Below are positions 12,957 to 20,472 of a DNA stretch of 46,864 nucleotides, in pieces. This DNA is from a virus. Under the pieces are notes generated by a model that saw only the letters and a program-made list of their open reading frames with translations, was not told where the DNA came from and did no database searches. Both the position numbers and the translations under genes were made by a program. The stretch spans positions 1 to 46,864 of the IMG/VR virus record IMGVR_UViG_3300033153_005007; one strand, 5' to 3'. The stretch's first letter is position 1. Every line of letters begins with the position of its first letter.

Positions 12957-13202
12957 ATGGACAAGATATATTGTAGAGGATGTGAGTTCTACTATCACCC
13001 AAACATCGACGGGTATAGTATATATTCCTATTGCAGAGCATACAGGACGAGGATAGATACCCCAGACTTATTTTATTACAACAACCCTGAAACAAAAGAG
13101 GTCAATAGCAACAATGACTGTGGTCTTTACGAGCCAGGGTTTTGGAAAAGGTTAGGGAAGTATGTGGTCTTAAGGGTGAATATGATATCCAGAAAGGGGT
13201 AG
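12957..13202 (+). CDS. Cysteine-containing hypothetical protein (81 aa)
   Basis: An 81-aa protein with CRGCEFYYHP, a later YCRAY and DCGLYEPG. Four cysteines resemble small phage zinc proteins of the CxxCxxY type. SD GGGGGAG precedes the ATG. Its last dozen residues (VVLRVNMISRKG) are encoded by copy 3 of the 20-base repeat, so the natural C-terminus may have been changed when the repeat arrived. Confidence 0.75.
   Translation: MDKIYCRGCEFYYHPNIDGYSIYSYCRAYRTRIDTPDLFYYNNPETKEVNSNNDCGLYEPGFWKRLGKYVVLRVNMISRKG
13169..13188 (+). repeat. 20-base element CTTAAGGGTGAATATGATAT, copy 3
   Basis: Identical to copy 1 over 20 bases. It lies inside the 3' end of the preceding gene and 18 bases before the ATG of the RepA-like ATPase. 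A partial match (TTAAGGGTGGGAATGA) occurs on the minus strand near 14198-14213. Confidence 0.75.
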
Positions 13203-13205
13203 GGG

Positions 13206-14192
13206 ATGGCAAGCAAGGGCGAGATATTAGACGGACTAGAGTTAATGAACATCAAGGACGAGCCAGACAACTATCTCATAGACGGGTTCCTCTGGGAACA
13301 CCAGAATGTAGTAATCCTAGCCAGGGAGAAAGTAGGGAAGTCACTCCTAGCCCTCCAGATGGCATGTGCACTAAGCTCGGGAGAGGCACTATTCGGTGAA
13401 TATGAAATCCCAGAACCAATGAAGGTATTATATATCCAGACAGAGAGTACCCGACATGAGACGATAGAGAGGCTCAGGGCTATGACACACCAGTCAGGAG
13501 TTTCCTGGGACCCAGAGAACTTCCACCTCATGCACACCCCATCCCTATCATTGGACAAAGACCAGGGCATAGTATGGTTAGTGAATAAGATAGAGGAGAG
13601 AAAGATAAGACCAAGAGTTATAATAATAGACCCTCTATATATGAGCATGGCAGGAAGCTTAAGTGATGACCTAGCCGCCAGAGCAGCATCCCGCAACATA
13701 AGACTACTGAACGAACACTTCGGATGTGCCAATATCATAACCCACCATGAGCATAGACCAGTAAGAAACAGAGAGGGACATTATATGTCAGAGGGGGATA
13801 ATTCCGTCATGGGTTCCTTCGTCTGGAAGGCATTCCCTAATCATATAATCCACTTGAGGTTAGAGAAAGATAAAAAGAGAGCGCTAAGTTGTACCACTCA
13901 AAGGAGTTCCAGAGTTATCGAGAACATGAAGCTTAAGTTGGAGCACCCTCTCCCTCTCAAGTATGTCATAGACGGAGCAATCGACCATCCATCATACGTC
14001 GACATGGTAGAAAAATGGATAATAAATCACGGTCCAAAGTGCGCCAAAGAGATTTCAGAGGAGACAGGACTGAGCATTTCAGCTGTCAAAAAAGGACTCA
14101 TGAACCTCTCTCGGAGCGATGTCAACAAGCTCCGAAAACTCAATCCTGGCTCCAGACCAACAAAGTATGCAATAGTGGAGGAAATGGGATAG
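13206..14192 (+). CDS. RepA/DnaB-like RecA-fold ATPase (AAA_25) with C-terminal winged helix
   Basis: A 328-aa protein. Walker A AREKVGKS lies near residue 39, Walker B RVIIIDPLY near 136 and a THHEHRPV sensor segment near 178. This is the AAA_25 family of hexameric RepA-type helicases or accessory ATPases. The C-terminal 65 residues look like a winged helix (GPKCAKEISEETGLSISAVKKGLMNL). Codons are rich in AGA, AGG and ATA, unlike the neighbouring terS and AAA+ genes, suggesting separate origin. SD is GGGG. It is the only helicase-like protein seen, so it may drive replication, though it sits between the terminase genes. Another reading is a mobile-element or satellite replication protein. 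Confidence 0.8.
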   Translation: MASKGEILDGLELMNIKDEPDNYLIDGFLWEHQNVVILAREKVGKSLLALQMACALSSGEALFGEYEIPEPMKVLYIQTESTRHETIERLRAMTHQSGVSWDPENFHLMHTPSLSLDKDQGIVWLVNKIEERKIRPRVIIIDPLYMSMAGSLSDDLAARAASRNIRLLNEHFGCANIITHHEHRPVRNREGHYMSEGDNSVMGSFVWKAFPNHIIHLRLEKDKKRALSCTTQRSSRVIENMKLKLEHPLPLKYVIDGAIDHPSYVDMVEKWIINHGPKCAKEISEETGLSISAVKKGLMNLSRSDVNKLRKLNPGSRPTKYAIVEEMG

Positions 14193-14243
14193 AGTTCATT
14201 CCCACCCTTAAAGAGAGAAGGACTCTAATGAACACTAATTAAT

Positions 14244-14266
14244 GAACGTAGTATGATACTACGTTC
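14244..14266. promoter_or_regulatory. Perfect 11-bp inverted repeat before terL, probable operator
   Basis: GAACGTAGTAT-G-ATACTACGTTC is a 23-base dyad. It ends 12 bases before a TATAAT (14279-14284), so it would cover the -35 position of a promoter there. A dimeric regulator is expected to bind. Confidence 0.65.
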
Positions 14267-14278
14267 CATTAAGGACTA

Positions 14279-14284
14279 TATAAT
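14279..14284 (+). promoter_or_regulatory. Possible -10 box before terL cluster
   Basis: A perfect TATAAT in an AT-rich run lies downstream of the 23-base dyad. No -35 match is present at 17 bases, in keeping with an activator-dependent or repressed promoter. The run is generally AT-rich, so confidence is modest. Confidence 0.4.
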
Positions 14285-14301
14285 ATATATAAGGAACTCT
14301 A

Positions 14302-14472
14302 ATGAACTCTAAATATGTGGTAAAGGAATCACGTCCGAAATGCAAAAGAAGCGGGTGTAATTGGAAAGTTTTAGCAAAGTATAATGAAGACAAAACGATA
14401 CGATGGCAGTCTGATATGTGCCCAAAGCATTATGCCCTTGTGAGGCAAGCTGTCAGGAGGGCTTATGTCTAA
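14302..14472 (+). CDS. Small zinc-finger-like protein (56 aa)
   Basis: A 56-aa ORF starts MNSKYVVKESRPKCKRSGCN and contains C-x4-C...MCPKHY, a plausible zinc site, plus a basic C-terminus (VRQAVRRAYV). AAGGAAC lies upstream. It overlaps the terL start by 8 bases. A similar GGACTCTAATGAACACTAA sits 75 bases upstream and encodes only a four-residue peptide, suggesting a local duplication of the start region. Confidence 0.65.
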   Translation: MNSKYVVKESRPKCKRSGCNWKVLAKYNEDKTIRWQSDMCPKHYALVRQAVRRAYV

Positions 14473-16060
14473 CCTGTCAAGCCAGAATGCTTTTGAAATA
14501 TTCAAGAAAAACCCTCTCCTCTGGGGGTTCTACTATTTCCCCCATCACTTCCGTTCCCGCACACCACAATTCCACATTAAAATACTAAAAGAGGTTATGT
14601 CCAACCGTTATTTTGCCTGTCAGTGCCCTCGTGAGAGCGCCAAGAGCACCATTCTAGCCTTCCTGTTCCCCGAACACCGTATAACCTTTAAGAAAAAGAG
14701 GTTTATAGTCATAGTACAGAATACTTATCTTAAGGCAAGCCAGAGTTTAGAGACAATCAAGAGCGAATTTAGGAATAATGTCCATCTTAGGTCAGATTTT
14801 GGTGTTGAAATCACGAAAGACAGCACGGGAGACAGTGTTCTTACTCATCCTGATGGATTCCAGACCAGAGTGCTCTGTAAAGGCGCAGAGCAGATAGGTT
14901 CTGTCCGTGGAGAGAAGTTTGGAGCATATCGCCCTGATTTAATCCTAATTGACGACTTAGAAGACGATGATATGGTTCGTTCCCCCGATAGACGCCGAAA
15001 TATCAAGGATTTGTACGATAATGCGCTCGTACCAGCAGGAGATGCCGAATTGTGCGAGTATATCGCCATTGGAACCATCCTCCACGACGATTGTCTCATG
15101 GCAAAGCTAGTTTCACCCAATTCTTATCCAGAATATCGCAAATTGTTCTACAGAGCGCTGTATAAAGACAGGCAGAATGGTGATTGGAGGAGCTTGTGGG
15201 ATGAAAAATGGAGTGTTGATAATCTATTTAAGCTAAGAAAAGAGAAACCTGACGTGTTTGCGAAGGAATACCAGGGGAATCCTGTCTCTGGAGGTCTAAG
15301 AAAGTTCGATAAAGAGGATTTTAGGCAGTGGTATGTCGAGAATGACCATTATATCTTGCTGGATGACGAGGGCAGGATACAATCCAAGGGGTCACTGTCT
15401 TCCTGCAAGGCTTCCATAGGCTGTGACTTAGCTTGGGAGGAGCGTAAAGAGGCTGATTATACCGTTGTTATGCCTGGATACCTAACTCCTAACAGCGAGC
15501 TTCTCATAGACGATTATTTCTGTGAAAGGGGAGTCCGTCCTGACCAATTCGAGGAGGTATTGTTCAAGGTCGAGGAGAAATTAAGAAAAATGACTGGGAA
15601 GACCGTATATATCGGATTTGAGAAGGCAAAACTCGAAAAAGTGATGAAATGGTTCTTAAAACAGGCTATGATGAGGCGAAATCAGTGGTTAAACCTAAAG
15701 GATGTCTCTTGGGTCAACGATAAGATAAGCAGGATTGTCACTCCGTTACAGCCAAGGTACAAAATGCACAGTGTGTTTCATAAAAAGGGCATGGGAGAGC
15801 TGGAATACCAATTAATGAGGATTCCGTCGGGAACACACGACGATTTACCAGATGCAGAGCAAATCCTCTGTCGTCTTTTAGAATATGCTCCATCTCAGAA
15901 GAAAGATGAGGCTCCAATCGACGACCCGCACTTTGAATGGCTGAGAAACAACCATATCGAGAAAACAAGGCACTCAAAGGAGAAGTCTAAGGTTCCCTTT
16001 GTCTTCGGGAAGAAATCCACTAAGTTGCGGGAGTTACCCGCCAAGAAAAGCTGGAGGTAA
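14465..16060 (+). CDS. terL: Terminase large subunit
   Basis: A 531-aa protein. The ATPase half has Walker A CPRESAKST (about residues 57-65) and Walker B LILIDDLEDDD (about 159-169), with a coupling segment AIGTILHDDC. The nuclease half has IGCDLAWEERKEADYTV (about 319), where the Asp residues fit the RNase H-like active site, and a final HDDLPDAE acidic motif. It is the DNA-packaging motor. SD AGGAGGG precedes the ATG. Length and motif order are normal for podoviral large terminases. Confidence 0.95.
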   Translation: MSNLSSQNAFEIFKKNPLLWGFYYFPHHFRSRTPQFHIKILKEVMSNRYFACQCPRESAKSTILAFLFPEHRITFKKKRFIVIVQNTYLKASQSLETIKSEFRNNVHLRSDFGVEITKDSTGDSVLTHPDGFQTRVLCKGAEQIGSVRGEKFGAYRPDLILIDDLEDDDMVRSPDRRRNIKDLYDNALVPAGDAELCEYIAIGTILHDDCLMAKLVSPNSYPEYRKLFYRALYKDRQNGDWRSLWDEKWSVDNLFKLRKEKPDVFAKEYQGNPVSGGLRKFDKEDFRQWYVENDHYILLDDEGRIQSKGSLSSCKASIGCDLAWEERKEADYTVVMPGYLTPNSELLIDDYFCERGVRPDQFEEVLFKVEEKLRKMTGKTVYIGFEKAKLEKVMKWFLKQAMMRRNQWLNLKDVSWVNDKISRIVTPLQPRYKMHSVFHKKGMGELEYQLMRIPSGTHDDLPDAEQILCRLLEYAPSQKKDEAPIDDPHFEWLRNNHIEKTRHSKEKSKVPFVFGKKSTKLRELPAKKSWR

Positions 16061-16062
16061 GA

Positions 16063-16260
16063 ATGGACGAGTATAATGTTACTTATTATCGGAGCAAGTC
16101 AGGTCAGTGGGGGAATGACGACATCTGGTACGGAGAACAAGAAGAAGTTGAATTGTACGACCCAGCAACAACTCAATGGGAGGAGCTTTATCATGAAGAA
16201 GATTTCCAAGGAATCTCAGACCAGTTTCTTGCGGAAGACCTGGGATTTCCTACTCTTTGA
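16063..16260 (+). CDS. Small acidic protein (65 aa)
   Basis: A 65-aa acidic protein rich in aromatic residues (YNVTYYRSKSGQWGNDDIWYG). SD GGAGGT precedes the ATG, two bases after terL. The 3' third is overlapped by a membrane-protein gene in another frame. Function unknown; acidic aromatic-rich proteins of this size near terL are often DNA mimics or small head factors, which is speculation. Confidence 0.65.
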   Translation: MDEYNVTYYRSKSGQWGNDDIWYGEQEEVELYDPATTQWEELYHEEDFQGISDQFLAEDLGFPTL

Positions 16261-16342
16261 GGTTGGAGTATTAATGATTATTATTGCTGTATTAATAAAC
16301 CCAAAACTGTTCGACATCAAAGATACACCATACAACATATAG
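16193..16342 (+). CDS. Single-span membrane protein (49 aa) overlapping its neighbour
   Basis: The ATG at 16193 follows a strong GGGAGGAG 7 bases upstream. The protein starts MKKISKESQTSFLRKT and has one helix (FEVGVLMIIIAVLINPKLF). It overlaps the previous gene by 68 bases in a different frame, so both products share DNA. A holin- or spanin-like size and topology, but no firm assignment. Confidence 0.65.
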   Translation: MKKISKESQTSFLRKTWDFLLFEVGVLMIIIAVLINPKLFDIKDTPYNI

Positions 16343-16371
16343 TACCCAGAAAAAAATATCTACCATATACC

Positions 16372-16400
16372 TTGACAAGCTCTACATTATCGTGTAACAA
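16372..16400 (+). promoter_or_regulatory. Promoter for portal and head genes
   Basis: TTGACA (16372-16377), 17 bases, TAACAA (16395-16400). The perfect -35 and correct spacing support a sigma70-type late promoter in the gap before the portal gene. It lacks the GATATGA signature of the early promoters. Confidence 0.65.
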
Positions 16401-16487
16401 TAGTAATGTAGACTAGAATATATCCATTACCCCTAGATGGACGGGAGGGTACAGGTAATACTGTACTCTCCCAAACAAAAGGATACT

Positions 16488-18563
16488 ATGGCAGATAAAC
16501 AACCCTCCAAAGAGCGTCTATCCGCTTTGATGAGTGAAATTATCATGGCGGAGAAATTCAACGAAGAAGAACTCAAACCAATAGGAATCGAAGCGATAGA
16601 AAGATATACTGGGACATATGTTCCCAAGGTTGGCGTGGATTGGGATATCATGCTCAACGAAGTTTATCCTATCATCCAAAACAATCTCCCGTCGACATTC
16701 TTCCGTAATCCCCGAGCCTTCCTCAAACCCCGACAGAAAACATACATCGCAAAAAAGAGAGACCCCACGACGGGAAAGATGGTAGAAGTAGAAATTGATG
16801 CTGGTGAATCAGCCAAGACTCAAGAGGCTATTGTCAACTATCAGCTCGACGAGATAAAGTACAAGAAAGAGACTAGGAACGTTCTTCTTGATGCTCTCCT
16901 ATTCCCTCATGGCGTGCTATGGCATGGGTATAAGGGTGATTTCGGAATGACCGAAGAACAGAGTATTTTTGTTAAGCAGGATAAGATTTTTGTAAAACGT
17001 TTATCTCCTATGCGTTTTATTAAAGACCCCGCAGTGACATTTTCTAATCTCGAAGAAGCGACTTGGGTAGGACGCATAATAGATATAAGACTGCAAGATT
17101 TGATTGATGATGATAAGCTTGATGTTGATAAAAAATTGGTTAAAGGTTTTTCTGGTTTCGGAGAAAGGGTTGGACTGAATACTGCTATTGCCGACGCTGC
17201 TAAGGCAGGAAAGCCCGTTAACGGGGGAGATTTATCTAATGCTCACAGGAAGAACTTGCTCGACTTTGCAGACGAGGATTTTAAGAAATCATCTGCATCA
17301 CGATTTGCAAAACTATATGAAATTTATCTACGCCCGACGAAAAAAGAGGCGAGAGAAGGAATAAAGGGATGGGTCCTACTATTAACAGACGAACAAGACA
17401 AACCTTTGCGGGTTAGTTCTTGGAAAATAAAAGCCGAGGGTTTCCCATCCCATCTTTTACAGTTCAATGAAGTTCCAGACAGGATGATGGGCATACCTGA
17501 CATTGCTACCTACGCATCAATCGCAGACCAAAAGAATGTTATCACTAATCTCCAAATAAGAAATGCCCAAGAGAATACGAAAGTCTGGGTGGGTATAAAC
17601 AAAGGTGGAGCAGATGAGGAAGATATTGAAAAAGTCCAAGAGGGTGAAAATACAATTATTCTTTTTGATGGAGATACTCCAGTGGGTCAGCGCATGTTTG
17701 TTGCGTCACCAGGCGGACAAGCGTCTAGCGAGCTTTATCTTATCGACCAAAGGATACAACGTAACCTTGAAGATAAATCAGGGGTTAGCGACCTTAAGCG
17801 TGGATTTCTACAATCGGGAGAAGAATCAGCAGCAAGCGTAAAGATAAGGTCTGCTGGTTCCTCAGCCCGTCCTGCTTATCGACAAGATATTATGGCAGAT
17901 TTCTTACGAGGTTCTGTAAAATATATTGTTCAACTGAATAAGCAGTTTGTCCCCTACAAAGAGGCAGTAAGGATTGTCGGGAGCTTGGGTATTGAATGGT
18001 CTGAAAACCCATCGGAATCAGAGATACAAGCAGATGTAGACGTAGAGCTAGACGTTATATCCATGCTTCCCGAGAATCCAGAACAAGAGCTTCAGAGGTT
18101 CAGTCAGACATTACAGCTCGCAGTCCAAGCGATTACTGTCCCAGAGGTAAGGCAGAAGATTGCTCAGGAAGGTATGATGGTCAATCTCAGCCCTATCATC
18201 GAGCAGATGCTTCTTCGTCAGAGGATTCGTGACCCTGAGATATTCCGAAAGATTAAGCCAGAGGAGTCACAAGGATTCGTTAGCATTGCTGAGGTTCGTG
18301 CAGCCAAGGCTAATGTTCAAGCGGCTCTATCAGGTGAGAAGCAAATACCATCTCCTCCAGCGGAAGGGCAAGACCATAGAGCTAGATTAGAAGTATACTC
18401 GACGGTAATGCAGCTTCTTCAAGGGATGGGAGATAACATAGCCAAGAAGATAATGGGTCAGCTTATGCAAGTACAGCAGGCATTACTTCAGCAGGAGATG
18501 GAAAAACAAGCTACGCCAGGGCAGAAAGTAAATCTGCAAAAGGGCGGAGTAAAACAATTTTAA
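16488..18563 (+). CDS. Portal protein (P22-like, podoviral)
   Basis: A 691-aa protein. The ATG at 16488 (MADKQPSKERLSALM) has AAAGGAT upstream; the longer frame from 16437 lacks a site. The order is a helical N-terminus, an extended wing (VDWDIMLNEVYPIIQNNLPS... RNPRAFLKPRQKTYIAKK), a stem and clip (SPMRFIKDPAVTF) and a long C-terminal helical barrel ending in a Gln-rich coiled coil (AKKIMGQLMQVQQALLQQEM). Length matches P22-type portals. It forms the dodecameric DNA gate bound by the terminase and the adaptor. Confidence 0.88.
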   Translation: MADKQPSKERLSALMSEIIMAEKFNEEELKPIGIEAIERYTGTYVPKVGVDWDIMLNEVYPIIQNNLPSTFFRNPRAFLKPRQKTYIAKKRDPTTGKMVEVEIDAGESAKTQEAIVNYQLDEIKYKKETRNVLLDALLFPHGVLWHGYKGDFGMTEEQSIFVKQDKIFVKRLSPMRFIKDPAVTFSNLEEATWVGRIIDIRLQDLIDDDKLDVDKKLVKGFSGFGERVGLNTAIADAAKAGKPVNGGDLSNAHRKNLLDFADEDFKKSSASRFAKLYEIYLRPTKKEAREGIKGWVLLLTDEQDKPLRVSSWKIKAEGFPSHLLQFNEVPDRMMGIPDIATYASIADQKNVITNLQIRNAQENTKVWVGINKGGADEEDIEKVQEGENTIILFDGDTPVGQRMFVASPGGQASSELYLIDQRIQRNLEDKSGVSDLKRGFLQSGEESAASVKIRSAGSSARPAYRQDIMADFLRGSVKYIVQLNKQFVPYKEAVRIVGSLGIEWSENPSESEIQADVDVELDVISMLPENPEQELQRFSQTLQLAVQAITVPEVRQKIAQEGMMVNLSPIIEQMLLRQRIRDPEIFRKIKPEESQGFVSIAEVRAAKANVQAALSGEKQIPSPPAEGQDHRARLEVYSTVMQLLQGMGDNIAKKIMGQLMQVQQALLQQEMEKQATPGQKVNLQKGGVKQF

Positions 18564-18573
18564 GGGGAGCATG

Positions 18574-18777
18574 ATGGAACTCATACCTATTTCTGAAAGT
18601 ACCTTAATCAACCCAGCACAGATTGAAGCCGTAGAGATGCGGAAGGTGAAAGGCGAGAAGACCTTTGTTATTATTATTGGCGGTAAGTCTTATATACCTA
18701 ACGTGGATTCTGCTTCTTTGCTCAAAGATTTAGTTTTAGGTGGTATGAGATTGAACGAACAGTTCTTCTCGGTATAA
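18574..18777 (+). CDS. Small beta-rich head-region protein, FlbD-like pattern (67 aa)
   Basis: Tandem ATGs lie at 18571 and 18574; the second has better spacing from GGGGAG. INPAQIEAVEMRKVKGEKTFVIIIGGKSYIP resembles the short FlbD-type beta domain (iNpd.I..ve...). It shares this pattern with the following gene and probably arose by duplication. Role unknown, possibly a small capsid accessory. Confidence 0.65.
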   Translation: MELIPISESTLINPAQIEAVEMRKVKGEKTFVIIIGGKSYIPNVDSASLLKDLVLGGMRLNEQFFSV

Positions 18778-18780
18778 TAT

Positions 18781-18993
18781 ATGAAGTTTATAGAGATTGT
18801 AGAAGGCTTTGCTATCAATAAAGATGAGATTGTCTCGATTAAAGAAACAGGCGATAACATTTTGCTCATTGAAACGGAAAATAGAGAATATACAGTCCCA
18901 GCCAATTTTCGTGTGCTGTTAAATGCCCTGGACGAAGATGAAGCCAAAGCTCGCAATCTTGAAGCTATGACGAAACAATTCTTCGGAGGGTAG
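18781..18993 (+). CDS. Small beta-rich protein, paralogue of the preceding one (70 aa)
   Basis: INKDEIVSIKETGDNILLIETENREYTVPANFRVLLNAL repeats the layout of the upstream protein: INxxxI, a strand pair, then a basic/aromatic turn and a helix. It starts 3 bases after the preceding stop. The pair may form a heterodimer in the virion or regulate assembly. Confidence 0.65.
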   Translation: MKFIEIVEGFAINKDEIVSIKETGDNILLIETENREYTVPANFRVLLNALDEDEAKARNLEAMTKQFFGG

Positions 18994-18994
18994 C

Positions 18995-19405
18995 ATGGGA
19001 TTACTTGAACAGAATGATGCTTTTCAAGACAGAGGGTTAATTAAGATAACCGATGGGTTGAGGACAGCTGAGATTAATTCAGCTAACGAGCTTCTTGTAA
19101 CGCAGGGCGCTTTATCAGAGGCTATCCCATACCTCAACGAGACATTCGAGGATACGGCTTTTGTCTTAGGTGATTCTCCAGCAATTCTTAATTTTTTTGG
19201 TGCTACTGGACGTAACTCAGTTGACGGATATGTTATTTGCGATGGAATAGGAGATATGATAGTGGACTTCTCAAGAGATGGAATAACGTATGGAGGCGCT
19301 TGGACAATGCACCAGGGAGAGATGATTGGGGTGAGGAATTATGATATACACTCCTTGAGAATAACATACGTTGCTGATTCAGCATACAGGGTGAACCTAA
19401 TCTAA
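18995..19405 (+). CDS. Predicted virion protein, beta-rich (136 aa)
   Basis: A 136-aa protein with mostly beta strands (GLIKITDGLRTAEINSANELLVTQGA, YVICDGIGDMIVDFSRDGITYG, LRITYVADSAYRVNLI). SD GGAGGG precedes the ATG. The composition matches decoration or neck proteins and a block of similar small beta proteins follows. The stop overlaps the HNH gene start (TAATG). Function inferred from location only. Confidence 0.6.
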   Translation: MGLLEQNDAFQDRGLIKITDGLRTAEINSANELLVTQGALSEAIPYLNETFEDTAFVLGDSPAILNFFGATGRNSVDGYVICDGIGDMIVDFSRDGITYGGAWTMHQGEMIGVRNYDIHSLRITYVADSAYRVNLI

Positions 19406-19791
19406 TGCCATTAAAAGGACAAGCTAAAATAGATAACGACAGACGCTATTATCTTGAGAATCAAGATAAGATAAAGAAGCAGACCAGAGAATACGCTTTG
19501 AAGAACAAGGATAGGACGAAATACTGTAAGCAAGCATCTTTCTGTCGCAAGAAATTGAAAGATAGTGATATGACCGCAGATGTTATCCAGATGGTCTATG
19601 AAGATAATATAAAGAAGAACGGGACTCTTACTTGTGTTGTATGCCATAAGCGAATAGATTTTGGTCAGGATACTCTTGAGCATGACATACCTTTAAGCAG
19701 GGGTGGAACACACGATTATTGTAATCTTGGTGTTGCTCACAGGTCGTGCAATAGTTCAAAACATACAAAGACATTAGAAGAAATGTCGTAA
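19405..19791 (+). CDS. HNH endonuclease
   Basis: A 128-aa protein. A lysine-rich N-terminal half (probably DNA binding) is followed by CVVCHKRI, LEHDIPLSRGGTHDYCNL and HRSCNSSKHTK, a complete zinc-stabilised HNH/McrA-type active site with the His-Asp (HD) and Asn-His pair. It may be a free-standing homing endonuclease in the head operon or a packaging-associated HNH protein. It starts inside the previous stop (TAATG), so it is integrated into the operon rather than in an intron. Confidence 0.9.
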   Translation: MPLKGQAKIDNDRRYYLENQDKIKKQTREYALKNKDRTKYCKQASFCRKKLKDSDMTADVIQMVYEDNIKKNGTLTCVVCHKRIDFGQDTLEHDIPLSRGGTHDYCNLGVAHRSCNSSKHTKTLEEMS

Positions 19792-19800
19792 GGTGTTGGT

Positions 19801-20178
19801 GTGGTTGAGTTTAGACCATCTCAAGTAGTAGGGAACGTTACAGTAGACGGTGTTGCTCTTTCTAGCTCAAAGGCTATTGGTACAGCTATATCAGTACCAG
19901 CGTCAACGCTAACAACAATATTGACTAAGACAGCTGATTCATCCCTAACCAATATATCAATCGTCAGTGTTTCTGGAGACGACTATGCGAAGTATTTTCT
20001 TGTGATAAACGGAAGCACGATTGATACGAGGAGGTCGGGTCCCGACAGGAACCTACAGTTTGATTTCACAGCTAACCCGCTCAAGACTGTTGCGGGAGAT
20101 GTGATTGATATAAAGGTAGAGCATTTCTTTGCTGGAGACTTCTTAGACTTCGATGCAACTATATATGGATATGCGTAA
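19801..20178 (+). CDS. Beta-rich structural protein (125 aa), GTG start
   Basis: Starts with GTG at 19801 behind AAGGTG. The fold is predicted as a small jelly-roll-like beta sandwich (STLTTILTKTADSSLTNISIVSVSGDDYAKYFLVINGSTID and GDVIDIKVEHFFAGDFLDFDATIYGYA), a pattern common to phage capsid decoration and fibre-head proteins. Its TAA overlaps the next ATG. Confidence 0.65.
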   Translation: MVEFRPSQVVGNVTVDGVALSSSKAIGTAISVPASTLTTILTKTADSSLTNISIVSVSGDDYAKYFLVINGSTIDTRRSGPDRNLQFDFTANPLKTVAGDVIDIKVEHFFAGDFLDFDATIYGYA

Positions 20179-20471
20179 TGGCAGACATCGGAGTATCTGG
20201 CGGAGTTAACCCAGAACCAAATGTGAGGGTCCATAAATTATGGACAGAGCAACAAATCGCTGAGACCGAAGCGAAGATAAAACGCTTAGAGGCTGATGCC
20301 GAGGAGATAATTAAAGGTAAGCTCAAGAGGTTGGAAGCGGAGATAATAATGCTTAAACGTAAAGCAGCGTTGCTTTACAATAAATTTGATAATTTAGAAC
20401 AGTTCGGAAACGAAGAAGTTATTGACGTAAAGGGCACTAACGTCCAGCGTCTCGAACACAAGGGAGGTTAA
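20178..20471 (+). CDS. Coiled-coil protein (97 aa)
   Basis: A heptad-rich central coiled coil (EQQIAETEAKIKRLEADAEEIIKGKLKRLEAEIIMLKRKA) lies between short N- and C-terminal tails. Likely a trimeric or dimeric stalk linking neighbouring beta proteins on the capsid surface. It begins in the stop of the previous gene. Family not recognised. Confidence 0.65.
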   Translation: MADIGVSGGVNPEPNVRVHKLWTEQQIAETEAKIKRLEADAEEIIKGKLKRLEAEIIMLKRKAALLYNKFDNLEQFGNEEVIDVKGTNVQRLEHKGG

Positions 20472-20472
20472 C

